Source of the DNA: CAYRYU01 sp964428355
GTDB taxonomy: Bacteria > Muiribacteriota > Ozemobacteria > Ozemobacterales > Ozemobacteraceae
Direction: 5' to 3'
NCBI GenBank assembly: GCA_964428355.1
Contig: CAYRYU010000031.1
Span: 7,089 to 71,088, forward strand
DNA length: 64,000 nucleotides
The notes beneath the pieces are model-generated. The model did not search any database and was not told where the DNA came from. It saw only the letters and a list, made by a program, of their open reading frames with translations. The position numbers and the translations under genes are program-made. Positions 15,489 through 25,153 of the stretch are shown here, piece after piece. Each line of letters begins with the position of its first letter. Positions within the stretch are counted from its first letter, which is position 1.

Positions 15489-18464
15489 GTGGAAAATCCT
15501 GCCGGACCCGATCGTACCCCTGACCGCCTGCTTGCCCTGGCATTGCTCCTGACGGGGATTCCCCTCATTATCGTGGGATACTGGACCTCCTGGACCGGAG
15601 AGCTTGGTCGGAAGCGGGAACTGGGTGCCTGGGAGCAGGAGGCCCGCAACAGGGTTGAGGAGTTCCGGACATTCTTTTCCGCGCGTCTCCAGTTCCAACG
15701 CTTTTTCCAGGAGATCCGGGAGGAAGTCCGACGCGACATGCTTCGGAGAGGCGAGAAGACTCTCCGGGCCGAAACGCTTGCCGGGACGATCCGGCGCCAC
15801 AGTTCTCCGGTGCTCCGAGGGAAGGGCATGCAGGTCTTCGCTTTTTCCTTTCCCCGTCCAGACTCGGTTGAGACCCTTCGACACCCCGACTTCGCGGTTC
15901 GCGGAGGAGCCTTTCTGGGAAAGCTTTTCCAGGACCTGGTGCGTCTGGATGGACTGGGCTTTTCCGAGCGGAAGGAGCTCAACCAACGTCTCGAAAAGGT
16001 TTTCGGCATATTCGTCGACGGGGACCTCCTCAGGAATACCCGCCAGGGAAAGCTGATCAAGGCCAGGTACGAGGGAAAACCCGTTACCATGGTGTGGGAC
16101 GAGATCAAATTTAGGGAAAGAGCGATTGGGGCCCTGGTCATAATGTACCCGGAATTTCCCGAAGACAGGCGGTTCTGGTCCTGGGGAATGCGGAAAGCTG
16201 TTCTCAAGCAGGGAACGAGCTTTCTCCCTCTGCTGGTGCCCCTTTCGAGCGTCGGGACCGAAACGCCCCCGTTGTCATTGAAGGAGTCCCGCAACATGCC
16301 CCGCCTCCTGACAGCCCTGGCCGAACTGCGGGATGTCCGCTTCCGGGCCGGAGGGGTTCCTGATATGATCTCCAGGGGTAGGCCCAGGATAGGTGTTCAA
16401 AAAGAACTCTCCAACGGGAACGCAAAGGGAGGAGTCGTCTCCTATGACTCGCTCGCTCCCATCTCGACGGCATTCGCGAGGGATTCCTTTCTCCTCTACC
16501 GGACCGGGATCTCACCCGAACTCCCCTTCGAAATCTGGATTCTGGGGCCACCTCTTCCGGTTCAGGTGGGAAGGATGGTGGCCCTGGTCCTCGGTTGGTC
16601 CGGATTCTGGCTTTCGGTTCTTTTCATCAGGATGTGGCGGGATCGGCCGTTCGCCATCTCGATGCAAACGCGTTTGATCGGACTGCTCGGATTGGTTGGC
16701 GGAATACCGCTCATCGGGTTTTTCCTCCTCGGTTCGGGAATGGTCCAGCAACGCGAAGACCAGGGAGTCGAGCGGGCGAGGCAAGGTCTCCGGTCCTTTT
16801 TCCAGGAGCTGGACGAAAACAGCGTGACCCAGTTGTCACGTTTTTCGGAATTGTCCAACCGGTATTTCGACTCCCACGAACTCTCGGATGAACTGTTCGC
16901 TTCCGGACCTCCCTCGATCACTCCGGTTCTCCGTCGATGTTTCAGGAATTTCGCGGCTGAAGGGATGCCGCTCGATGCGGTACTGGTCGCTCGTTTCGGT
17001 CGTGATCAGTTCCGGATTCCCGAAGGTCTTTCCGGGGTACAGATGAATCACCGAGATCTACTTACCTTCGCCCCGTGGTTGTACGGGCCTTTGCGCTTCT
17101 TCGAACCCACTCGGAGCAAGGTTGTGGAAGACAGTCTTCCCGAGGCTTTCCGGTTGGGGTACCAGGGGTTCGTCAAGATATCCGATGAGACCGCAACCCT
17201 CCATCTTCCCCAAATGCGAAAGCTCGGCTGGTCGATGGCCTATGGGGAACGGAACCTGTTCACGTGTTACGACCTTCCTGCAAGTGGCGGCCGGATGCTC
17301 GGGGCCATCGCTTTCCGTTCCAGCTCGGACAGGCTGTATGATGGGTATCTATGCAAGTCTCTCGTTCGTGCTGCCCGTTTGAACCCCACCCGGCCTCTCG
17401 GCATGGTCTGGATCAACCAAGACCAGACCGTATCCCGGGTCTTCTTTCCCGGTTCATCCCGGAACAGGGAGCGCTTTCGTGAGCGGCTGAGAGGTCTCGC
17501 CGCACAACGTGCTGATGCTGCAACTCATCGGAAGGATAAATCCTTCCTGGTCTATTCCTGCCGTCGGATGCAGGGATTCACCCTGGGGGGAATGGTCGAG
17601 GTGGGAGCGATCCGCCGCGCCGCAAACCGGGAGCGGGGATACGTCCTGGCGGGGACGATCGTGCTGGGCGCTTTGCTGGTCCTTATTGGAACCGTGATGT
17701 CGGGGTTCTTTCTTTCTCCCCTGAGGGCTCTCCGGGATGGGCTCGACCGGATTCTCGACCGCCATTTCGACGTCCGTCTCCGTCTGGAGCGCGATGATGA
17801 GCTGGGGGAGGTGGCGGACCGGTTCGACCGTATGGCTGAAAAGCTTGAGGAAAGGTACGAGCTGGCCCGTTTCGTATCAGGGTCTTTGGCTGCGAAAGTC
17901 ACCGAGACCATCCAGACCTCGGCTTCCCCCCAGCGCAGGCGGCTTGCAGTGCTTGCGACCGATATCCGGGGTTTCACCACCCTGACCGAGACATACCCTG
18001 CACCTGAAATTGTCGCCATGCTGAATGTCCATCTCGAGACCATGAGCGACGCCATCACCTCCCAGGGTGGGCGGATCGAGAAGTTCATCGGAGACGCCAT
18101 CATCGCCTCGTTCGCCGAGGGTACGCCGGAGCGGATGACCGCGAAAGCCGTCGCCGCCGGGCAGGCGATGATGCGCGCCCATTCGGGCATCTTGCAGGCC
18201 CGCCTCAGGAAGGGCGGGTTCGGATATGGGATGGGAGTGGGAATCTCTTTCGGCGAGGTCCTGGCCGGCTCATTCGGCGACGAGTCGAGGCGCGAGTTCT
18301 CCCTGATCGGCCATCCAATGGATGAATCCGAGAAGATGGAAGCGCTTTCCAAGCAGGGGAAATTCACCAGGATTATCGTGGCGGCCTCCGCATGCGCCCA
18401 TCTCCAGGGTCTTGCTCTGGCAGCGTTGGGAAACACCCCGCACCAGGAGGTGGTGGAACTGTGA
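15489..18464 (+). CDS. giant HAMP-domain class III cyclase homologue, C1-like (metal-binding half)
   Basis: A 991-residue protein. TM1 is near the N-terminus, a first extracytoplasmic domain reaches about 355, and TM2 and TM3 lie at about 363-418. A second extracytoplasmic domain reaches about 715, TM4 is at about 717-745, HAMP at about 745-795 and the cyclase domain at about 815-985. Both metal-binding aspartates are present: Asp825 (ATDIRGFT) and Asp869 (KFIGDAI), with Lys865. The other half of the active site is lost: the usual GDxVNxxxR reads GHPMDESEK, so the transition-state Asn is Asp945 and Arg is Lys949. Alone it should be inactive or poorly active. It overlaps the next gene by 4 bp, and that gene has the opposite defects. 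Confidence 0.85.
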   Translation: MENPAGPDRTPDRLLALALLLTGIPLIIVGYWTSWTGELGRKRELGAWEQEARNRVEEFRTFFSARLQFQRFFQEIREEVRRDMLRRGEKTLRAETLAGTIRRHSSPVLRGKGMQVFAFSFPRPDSVETLRHPDFAVRGGAFLGKLFQDLVRLDGLGFSERKELNQRLEKVFGIFVDGDLLRNTRQGKLIKARYEGKPVTMVWDEIKFRERAIGALVIMYPEFPEDRRFWSWGMRKAVLKQGTSFLPLLVPLSSVGTETPPLSLKESRNMPRLLTALAELRDVRFRAGGVPDMISRGRPRIGVQKELSNGNAKGGVVSYDSLAPISTAFARDSFLLYRTGISPELPFEIWILGPPLPVQVGRMVALVLGWSGFWLSVLFIRMWRDRPFAISMQTRLIGLLGLVGGIPLIGFFLLGSGMVQQREDQGVERARQGLRSFFQELDENSVTQLSRFSELSNRYFDSHELSDELFASGPPSITPVLRRCFRNFAAEGMPLDAVLVARFGRDQFRIPEGLSGVQMNHRDLLTFAPWLYGPLRFFEPTRSKVVEDSLPEAFRLGYQGFVKISDETATLHLPQMRKLGWSMAYGERNLFTCYDLPASGGRMLGAIAFRSSSDRLYDGYLCKSLVRAARLNPTRPLGMVWINQDQTVSRVFFPGSSRNRERFRERLRGLAAQRADAATHRKDKSFLVYSCRRMQGFTLGGMVEVGAIRRAANRERGYVLAGTIVLGALLVLIGTVMSGFFLSPLRALRDGLDRILDRHFDVRLRLERDDELGEVADRFDRMAEKLEERYELARFVSGSLAAKVTETIQTSASPQRRRLAVLATDIRGFTTLTETYPAPEIVAMLNVHLETMSDAITSQGGRIEKFIGDAIIASFAEGTPERMTAKAVAAGQAMMRAHSGILQARLRKGGFGYGMGVGISFGEVLAGSFGDESRREFSLIGHPMDESEKMEALSKQGKFTRIIVAASACAHLQGLALAALGNTPHQEVVEL

Positions 18465-21400
18465 CCGGGGGGCTTTTAACTCGTGGTTGGGGCGCTTTCT
18501 TCCTTTACGGGCTGTTTCTTTCCATACCCTTCCTGCTTTTCGTGTCCGATTGGCAGGGAGTTCGTTCGGAGCAGTTGCATCAGATTCGCCAAGGCGTTAC
18601 CGACCAGGCAATCGATCTGTTGGAACACAACCGCTCGTCCTGTTCTCTCGATTACCTTCTCAAGACCGCCTTTTTCGGACTTCACGGCGAGATGCAGGCA
18701 CTGGTGGCAAGCGAGGGGGTGGAAGGACTCAGGGCCAGGTTCGATGCCGAATATCCTTCCCTGGCGGGTGGGCTTCCTCCACATTCGGTTCTGGTCGCGG
18801 TCGCGAAAACACCGATTGAACGCACCCTGGATTTCCTGGACCGGGTGCCCGAAGCGGGAAGAGCCGCCCGGAGGTTTCTCAGCTCCGATCTTGGAGGCGT
18901 CCTTCACCATTCGGCAAGGATTCTCTGGAGGTCCCTTTCGGTTCCGGTGGGCGAACTAGACATCGTCAGCGCAAGTGGGACATTCGGAATTGCCTCGGCG
19001 GCAGCCTTGGCCGGTTTCATCCCCATCCTAGACGACCAGGCCTCGGGACCGGTTCCCCTTGCTTCGCAATCGGAGCAATTGTCCCGCCAGTTCGGCTTCC
19101 CGGTCGATGTGGAATCCTTCAGGAAGCTCCATGTGAGCGTCAGGTCAAAGCGGGAGGGGCTTCTTGTACGCTTTTCTGGGCGGGAAACCGGACCGCGGGT
19201 ACTGTTCTGGGCATATCCCCTTGTTCCCGGGCGCAGGGTTCTTCTAGTTTCCCTTTTCGATTTGAAGAAACTTCCCTCCGATTTTGCCGCAGGTGTTCTC
19301 GCCGCCAGGGCTGATTCCGCGCAGGGAATCGCCTTCATCTCCCCTTTCGGTGAAAAGAACGTGCCTCCTCGCGTTTCGGGCTATTTCCAAACTCAGCCGT
19401 CCCTCCTTCGGGCTCTTGAACGACATCGCCGTCTCCCTCCTCCTGCAAGGATCATCGACGAGGTGGAGGGAAACGTTCTCGTCGTGGCCCCAACCCTGGT
19501 TGGGGTCCAGTCCCATGCGGCGGTAGCTCTCCCGCTTCCCGAGAGTCTTTCGATCACGAAGCTCGAGGCTTTCCTGGCATTGATCGTAGCGCTCGCGTAC
19601 GTCTGCGGCCTGATCCTGATCGGTCAGAGGGTCGTTCTCAACAGGGGTTGGCGGCTCACGGTCGGGGCTGTCACCCTTCTATCATGCTTTTCCGTCATCT
19701 TTCTTCCCAACGGACTTGGAAGGCTGATCCTTCGCCGGATACTCCAGGACCAGTTCAGGGAGGCGAAACAGAAGGTAGCTCTGGGTCTCGAGAGCTACCT
19801 TCACCAATCGAGTGACCTGATGACACTTGCCGACAGTGACCTCGTCTACCGCATGCAGACCGCGGGGGAACGTTTCGGGGACAAGGGTGCTCTTCTGTCC
19901 GGAAAGGCTGGGATGACGCAGGAACTGGCGTCCATGGCAGTGCGATTCAGGGCGCTCTTCCCCGACCCGATGCTGCGGAACAGCCTCCTGCTCGTGGCCT
20001 GCAAAGGACCTTCCGCATATTCCTGCTGGATACCAAAGGGTGGAGCCTCGGGACTGACCGACCTTCTGGCATACCTGATGGAAAAGACCCTTTTCAGGCT
20101 GACCGGGGGAACCGGGCCGGGGGGTGAGGAGAATGCCTCCGAAGAGAAACTTGACCTGGCCGGGGTGCGGAATGAGTTCCTCAGGGAGTTCGTCCAGTCG
20201 TTTTTCCTGGGTTTTCTCGGCCCCGATGCCTACTACCAGTTCCTGGCGAACCCCCTGGGGTTGATCGAGGTCGTCAGTTCACTGAACACGACGTTCTCGA
20301 TCTCATCCCCCGTTTTCCGGGGAGGTCGAATGGAAGCCCTGGTGACATTGATTTCGGGAGATTGTCAGGAAGAGAATGCCATCCTCGAAAAGCTCGTGAA
20401 GGGTGATCTGCTTCCCCGCAAGGATGCCACCTTCCTGGCGGTAAGGACGGGCGAAACCTACAGCGGTCAGTATGAATCCGAGAGGAACCCTCCCGCCCTC
20501 TGGGACCTCATCAACAGGACCCGCCGGACCTCCCTGCCAATTTCGAGGGAGGTTGCCGGCCCTGAGGGAACCTTGCTTTTGCAGACCCTTCCCAATTCGA
20601 TGTTCCGGGTCTACACGCTGGCAGCATCAACGAACCTGGACCCTCTTTTTCGGGAGGAGAAGCGCAGGGAGTTTGTTTCGTCGGTTCTGATGCTCCTTGC
20701 CATCGCCTTCTCGCTTGCACTGGTCCTCGCCTTGTTCCGTCATTTCATCGGACCGTTGCGACGCTTGCAGGATGCCCTTTCGGCGGTCATCGGCGATGAT
20801 TTCGAAGTCAGGCTCCCATCGGGAAGCGTCGATGAGTTCGGGAACCTGGCGGTCGCCTTCAACCGCATGACCACGGGTCTCCAGGAGGGAAGCCTCCTCG
20901 GGCGGTATGTTTCTTCGGCCGTCATGGGGATCATCCGCGACAAGGCGGCTTTCGCCAGGGCACAGAAGGGGGAGTTCCGGCCCGTCACGGTTCTTTTCTC
21001 CTCCGTCAGGTTGCCCTCCCATGACGAGGGCGGGGAGGAGGAGGTGTTCGCCGTTCTCGATGCCCACCTGAGGGCATGCAACGAGACTCTGGCAAAGCAT
21101 GGCGGGATCCTCGACAAGGTCATCGCCGGGAAGATCCTGATGTTCTTCGACCACACGTCCATGGGAGGGGGGAGGAACGCCGTGGCCGCCGCTCTGGAAG
21201 TGGTGGAAGCCGTCCGCCGGCGTTTCCCCGGTTCCGGAAGCCCGCCGTATTTTGGCCTGGCTTCGGGACCGGTCGTGGCGGGTATCCTGGGCGCGCCCCA
21301 GGTCAGACTCGATTTCACCGTGATCGGCGATGCGGTTAACCTTTCCGCCCGGCTCAATGCCTTGGCGTGCAAGCAACCGGGGTCCGCGCTCGTGGTTGAC

Positions 21401-21514
21401 CAGAACACGCGTTCCGCGCTTCCGGAAGGCATCATCGGGGTGGATGACCTCGGAAGCATTTCCATCAAGGGCAAACGGGAACCGGTCCCGACCTTTCGCG
21501 TGCGCGAAGCCTGA
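18461..21514 (+). CDS. giant HAMP-domain class III cyclase homologue, C2-like (transition-state half)
   Basis: A 1017-residue paralogue of the preceding protein with the same plan: TM1 about 9-30, an extracytoplasmic domain, two central TMs (about 365-420), a second extracytoplasmic domain, a TM at about 735-760, HAMP, then the cyclase domain at about 835-1015. It keeps the transition-state residues Asn960 and Arg964 (IGDAVNLSAR), Thr953 and Lys886. It lacks both metal-binding aspartates: VLFSSVRLP has Ser848 and KVIAG has Gly890 in their places. That is the pattern of mammalian C2 domains. The GTG start at 18461 overlaps the previous TGA, with AGGAGG upstream, so translation is coupled. Confidence 0.85.
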   Translation: MTGGLLTRGWGAFFLYGLFLSIPFLLFVSDWQGVRSEQLHQIRQGVTDQAIDLLEHNRSSCSLDYLLKTAFFGLHGEMQALVASEGVEGLRARFDAEYPSLAGGLPPHSVLVAVAKTPIERTLDFLDRVPEAGRAARRFLSSDLGGVLHHSARILWRSLSVPVGELDIVSASGTFGIASAAALAGFIPILDDQASGPVPLASQSEQLSRQFGFPVDVESFRKLHVSVRSKREGLLVRFSGRETGPRVLFWAYPLVPGRRVLLVSLFDLKKLPSDFAAGVLAARADSAQGIAFISPFGEKNVPPRVSGYFQTQPSLLRALERHRRLPPPARIIDEVEGNVLVVAPTLVGVQSHAAVALPLPESLSITKLEAFLALIVALAYVCGLILIGQRVVLNRGWRLTVGAVTLLSCFSVIFLPNGLGRLILRRILQDQFREAKQKVALGLESYLHQSSDLMTLADSDLVYRMQTAGERFGDKGALLSGKAGMTQELASMAVRFRALFPDPMLRNSLLLVACKGPSAYSCWIPKGGASGLTDLLAYLMEKTLFRLTGGTGPGGEENASEEKLDLAGVRNEFLREFVQSFFLGFLGPDAYYQFLANPLGLIEVVSSLNTTFSISSPVFRGGRMEALVTLISGDCQEENAILEKLVKGDLLPRKDATFLAVRTGETYSGQYESERNPPALWDLINRTRRTSLPISREVAGPEGTLLLQTLPNSMFRVYTLAASTNLDPLFREEKRREFVSSVLMLLAIAFSLALVLALFRHFIGPLRRLQDALSAVIGDDFEVRLPSGSVDEFGNLAVAFNRMTTGLQEGSLLGRYVSSAVMGIIRDKAAFARAQKGEFRPVTVLFSSVRLPSHDEGGEEEVFAVLDAHLRACNETLAKHGGILDKVIAGKILMFFDHTSMGGGRNAVAAALEVVEAVRRRFPGSGSPPYFGLASGPVVAGILGAPQVRLDFTVIGDAVNLSARLNALACKQPGSALVVDQNTRSALPEGIIGVDDLGSISIKGKREPVPTFRVREA

Positions 21515-21576
21515 TTCTGGGCATTTTTCGGGCTTCGTGATAAGGTTGGGAAACCCTACCGTGTGAGGAGGATATC

Positions 21577-22548
21577 ATGAGCGGTCGCGCGGCATTCGTC
21601 ATTCTCGGACTTGCCTTGTTCGGTGCCACATTCCTCGCTGTTACCGGAACCCTCGATCGTATTCTCGCTCCCCTCGGCCTCGACTGGCTTGCAGGGCGGA
21701 ACGGCGAATACCTTCAGGCTGCCGCGGAAAAGGCGACGAAGGGTTTTCTCGTTCTGTCCGTTATCAAAAGCGGGTTGGCCGTGATCGAAGGCTCGAGCGT
21801 CGGGGTCGGGTTCAGCCTCGAGGTAGGCGACGCCATTCAGTCGATTTACGATTATGTCGACCTGGCCTGGCGGACGACCCTGGGGGGCAGCGTCATCCTG
21901 CTTCTGACGCGTCTTGTCTGCGAGGCGGTCCGTCTCTATGGGCACGGATTCCTTGCCGGGTTCCTTTTCCTGGCCGCCTTTCATTCCCTTGCAGCCGGGC
22001 TCGCCCCGGAGAGATGGCGAAACGCCTTCCGTCGCCCGACCGCGATACTTCTCACGATCGTCATCACCATGTACCTCGTGCTTCCCCTTTCGGTTTTCGC
22101 CGCCGCCAGGTTGTCGGAAGGGATCACCAGCCCCTTGATCGACGATGCCCTGGGAACCTTCGAGAAAACCAGAAAGGATCTGAATCTCGAGGATGCCACC
22201 TCCGGACAGGTCAAAACCGAGGAGGGGGGGTGGTTCAGCCCCCTAAGGGAGATCACGGGCATGGTCGCGGGAGCGAAGGACAAGTTTCTCGGATTGATCG
22301 AGGTGGTGCGGAAGCGCACCGAGGACATGGCCCGAAGCACGATCCGCCTCATCGCAGGATATCTGTTCGACTGCCTGATCTTCCCCGCCGTCCTCTTCCT
22401 GCTCCTGAGCACCGTGGCCCGAAGCCTCCTGCAACAGCTTCCGGGGCTTTCGCGTGATGAGGGATTGCGTCGCGAACTCGCCGCTCTCTTGGCCCGCATG
22501 CCTTCCGCCACACCCACAGGGCCTTCCCAACCTCAAGGTGCCGGCTGA
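21577..22548 (+). CDS. integral membrane protein of unknown function
   Basis: A 323-residue protein with about five or six hydrophobic segments (about 5-25, 100-120, 125-145, 150-175, 270-295). A polar domain of about 80 residues at about 185-260 (FEKTRKDLNLEDATSG, MVAGAKDKFLGL) separates the last two. The C-terminus is Pro/Thr-rich. It starts 62 bp after the C2-like cyclase with a strong GAGGAGG site and probably belongs to the same operon. It could be a partner of the cyclase pair, but no motif proves it. Confidence 0.65.
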   Translation: MSGRAAFVILGLALFGATFLAVTGTLDRILAPLGLDWLAGRNGEYLQAAAEKATKGFLVLSVIKSGLAVIEGSSVGVGFSLEVGDAIQSIYDYVDLAWRTTLGGSVILLLTRLVCEAVRLYGHGFLAGFLFLAAFHSLAAGLAPERWRNAFRRPTAILLTIVITMYLVLPLSVFAAARLSEGITSPLIDDALGTFEKTRKDLNLEDATSGQVKTEEGGWFSPLREITGMVAGAKDKFLGLIEVVRKRTEDMARSTIRLIAGYLFDCLIFPAVLFLLLSTVARSLLQQLPGLSRDEGLRRELAALLARMPSATPTGPSQPQGAG

Positions 22549-22573
22549 TCTTCCATTCCTGGCAGGGTTGGGT

Positions 22574-22579
22574 TATCAT
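22574..22579 (+). promoter_or_regulatory. possible -10 element of a leaderless kinase transcript
   Basis: TATCAT ends seven bases before the TTG at 22587 and no ribosome site precedes that codon, as at the cyclase gene 15489. TTCCAT at 22551-22556 is a weak -35 match at 17 bp. Confidence 0.35.
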
Positions 22580-22586
22580 ACAGATC

Positions 22587-24596
22587 TTGAAAGACCCCCG
22601 AAAGGACTGGGAAGGAAAGTCATCCGTGCCGCCAGCACAAGCTTCCGGAGCCTCCGGAATCGGCGAGATCCTGTTCAGGAACGCAGGTGAAGCCATTTTT
22701 CTGGCGGATGACCGTGGATCGGTGATCGCAGTCAATTCCGCCCTTTTGTCGATGTTCGGATTCTCCGCCCCGGGGGAAATGCTAGGGCGCAACGCGGTCT
22801 CGTTCTGGGCTTCGAAAGAGGAAGCCCGGAAGGCCCTTGAGGATACGCTCCGGTCCGGGGGGTGGATGGGGGAGCTCGTTGGGGTCCGAAAGGACGGAAC
22901 CAAGTTCCACTCCCATGCCTCGGCATCTTTGCTGCAGTCTCCCGAGGGTGGCCCCTGCTGCCTGATCGGATATTTCCTTGACCTGACGAAAGAGCGGAAG
23001 ATCGAGAAGGAACTCCGGGAAAGTGCAACCAGGCTCTCCTTCCTGAGCGAAAATCTGGCGGACGGCATGGTCTACCAGATCAACAGCGGCAGGAACGGGG
23101 AGCTGCGCGAGTTCACCTACCTCAGCAGCGCTGTCGAGAGGCTCCATGGACTGAAACGAGAGGAAGTTCTCAAAAACCCTCTTCTGGTATATCAGCAAGT
23201 ACTTCCGGAGTATCGGGAAGCACTTTCAAAACGTGAACGGGACGCATTTTCCTCCCGCTCTGTGATGGAGATGGAAGTCGAAATGCGCCTCCCTTCAAAC
23301 GAGGTGCGATGGCGGAGGTTCATCTCCGCCCCCAGGGATCTCCCCGACGGGACGACCGTCTGGGACGGAATCGAGCTCGATATAACCGAGAAGCAGGTTG
23401 CCGCTCGCGAAAAGGAACGCCTGAAGGCCCAGATCAACCAGATGCAGAGACTGGAATCGATCGGCCATCTCGCGGGTGGAATCGCCCATGACTTCAACAA
23501 CATGCTCGGGGTGATACTCGGATACACCGAGCTGATTCTTGCAACAACCAATCCCCAGGAACCCCTCCGGGGTTACCTCGAACAGATCCGCTACGCCGGG
23601 CGCTCTTCCGCGGAACTTACCCGGAAGCTGCTCGGTTCGGCCCGGATGCAGGCGTCGGTTCCCAAGGTTCTCGACCTGAACTCGACCGTATCGGGGTTGC
23701 TCAGAATGCTCCACCACCTTGCCGGCGAGGGGATCATGGTTTCCTGGAATCCTGGAAGCGGGTTGTGGCCCGTCCGGATCGATCCCCTCCAGGTCGACCA
23801 GATCCTGGTCAATCTGATCGCCAACGCCCGGGATGCCATGGAGGGGACCGGTCAGATCACCATTTCGACGGCGAACCTTTCCAGCCGCGAGGAGGAGAAG
23901 GCGGCTTTTCCCGGAAAGGAGGGTCCGGGCGATTTCGTCGAGTTGGCGGTCAAGGACACGGGGTGTGGAATGCCTGCCTCGGTTCTCGAACATATTTTCG
24001 AGCCGTTCTTTTCGACAAAGGCCGACCACCACGGGACCGGCCTGGGCCTTTCGACCGTCTACGGAATCGTCCAGCAGAATGGGGGGTTCATAGATGTCAA
24101 CAGCAAATCCGGAATGGGAACCACTTTCAGGGTGTGGTTTCCCCGGGTGAAGGATGCGGTTCCGGAGCCCGAACGGGTTGAAACGGGTGAAGCCCTCCCC
24201 GGGGCAGGTGAGCGAATTCTCCTGGTCGATGACGAGCCCGGAAGCCTGATGGTCGCAAAAGCGATGCTGGAATCCCTTGGTTACCTCGTCACTGCCGCCT
24301 CGCGACCGAAGGAAGCCATACGTCTCATCGTTCAGGAAGGGTTACGCCCGGATCTTTTGGTTACCGACATCGTCATGCCCGAAATCAACGGCCGGGACCT
24401 CGCGGGACGCGTCAGGGAGATCCTCCCCGGTTTGCGTTGCCTTTTCATGTCCGGTTACCCCGCCGATCTCGTTTCTCCTGCCGAGATAGGGAAAGCGGGA
24501 ATCCAGTTTCTCGCGAAACCATTCACCATGCGGGATCTCGGAAACAGTGTCCGAAAGGCGTTGACGTTTGAACCCGGCAGGGACGATGGAAACTGA
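22587..24596 (+). CDS. PAS-containing hybrid histidine kinase with C-terminal receiver domain
   Basis: A 669-residue soluble kinase with two PAS domains (about 15-135 and 145-275) and a DHp helix with the phospho-acceptor His in AGGIAHDFNNMLG. The HATPase domain has the N-box NLIANARDAM and G-boxes DTGCGMP and GTGLGLSTVYG. A receiver domain (about 540-660) contains VDDEPG, a phospho-acceptor Asp in LLVTDIVMPE and the conserved Lys in LAKPF. There is no membrane segment, so it senses a cytosolic cue. The start is uncertain: TTG 22587 fits a leaderless -10, but a later start is possible. No separate output regulator is adjacent. Confidence 0.87.
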   Translation: MKDPRKDWEGKSSVPPAQASGASGIGEILFRNAGEAIFLADDRGSVIAVNSALLSMFGFSAPGEMLGRNAVSFWASKEEARKALEDTLRSGGWMGELVGVRKDGTKFHSHASASLLQSPEGGPCCLIGYFLDLTKERKIEKELRESATRLSFLSENLADGMVYQINSGRNGELREFTYLSSAVERLHGLKREEVLKNPLLVYQQVLPEYREALSKRERDAFSSRSVMEMEVEMRLPSNEVRWRRFISAPRDLPDGTTVWDGIELDITEKQVAAREKERLKAQINQMQRLESIGHLAGGIAHDFNNMLGVILGYTELILATTNPQEPLRGYLEQIRYAGRSSAELTRKLLGSARMQASVPKVLDLNSTVSGLLRMLHHLAGEGIMVSWNPGSGLWPVRIDPLQVDQILVNLIANARDAMEGTGQITISTANLSSREEEKAAFPGKEGPGDFVELAVKDTGCGMPASVLEHIFEPFFSTKADHHGTGLGLSTVYGIVQQNGGFIDVNSKSGMGTTFRVWFPRVKDAVPEPERVETGEALPGAGERILLVDDEPGSLMVAKAMLESLGYLVTAASRPKEAIRLIVQEGLRPDLLVTDIVMPEINGRDLAGRVREILPGLRCLFMSGYPADLVSPAEIGKAGIQFLAKPFTMRDLGNSVRKALTFEPGRDDGN

Positions 24597-24721
24597 CCCC
24601 TGCTCCGGTTTTCGGACCGGAAATCATCAAAAGCATTCCCGGGGGATGACCACCTTGGGAAACGCCCGGGAAGCGATTCCCGGGGGTGATCATCCCCTGT
24701 TCGGAGAAGGAACCGTCCCGG

Positions 24722-24952
24722 TCAGGCCCCGGCCTTCCTCAACGGGAGAGACTGGAAATCGAACCCCGGATGCTCCTTTGCCAGTTGGGCGAACGCCTGC
24801 TCCTTGGCCACCCGGACCTGGGCTTCGAAGTTCCGGAGCTTCTTCTCATCCCCGCCTGCAAGAATCGAGAAAGAGGATTTCAGGGCCAACTTGAGGGCTC
24901 TGATCTCGACCTTGGCGGTCATCAGTTCGGTCTCCATGGCTTTGGGGTCCAT
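24722..24952 (-). CDS. small helical protein of unknown function
   Basis: 76 residues, almost entirely predicted helix with heptad-like spacing (ELMTAKVEIRALKLALKSSF, KKLRNFEAQVRVAKEQAF). It could form a short coiled coil. It has a good GGAGGAAG ribosome site before the ATG at 24952, which is the main support for it being real. It is convergent with the hybrid kinase gene. The 125 bp between them contain GC-rich inverted repeats likely to end both transcripts. Confidence 0.5.
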   Translation of the reverse strand: MDPKAMETELMTAKVEIRALKLALKSSFSILAGGDEKKLRNFEAQVRVAKEQAFAQLAKEHPGFDFQSLPLRKAGA

Positions 24953-25153
24953 ATCTTCCTCCAGAAAAGATTTTCAGTCTCGTTCCTGCTATCCCAAAAC
25001 CCCGGACGACAGGAATGGTTACAAGGCTGATAGAGGGAAACTTACCAGTACCCGGCCGGAAAAGCAAAGAGGCCGGTTTTCGAATCCCGGTCAGGCATTC
25101 GGGAAGGTCTGCCGATAGGAGGGGTGGAAATCTCCCGGAGAGGTGGAAGACTC

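Noticed and set aside
14905..15543. Minus-strand frame with a 21-residue repeat running through the tandem array and the N gap
   Set aside because: It is open only because the unit is 63 bp (a multiple of 3). It spans unknown bases, and the DNA shows a conserved hairpin rather than protein signals.
24597..24721. GC-rich inverted repeats between convergent genes called as a defined bidirectional terminator
   Set aside because: Several overlapping partial stems exist, but none has a clear stem plus T-run on either strand.
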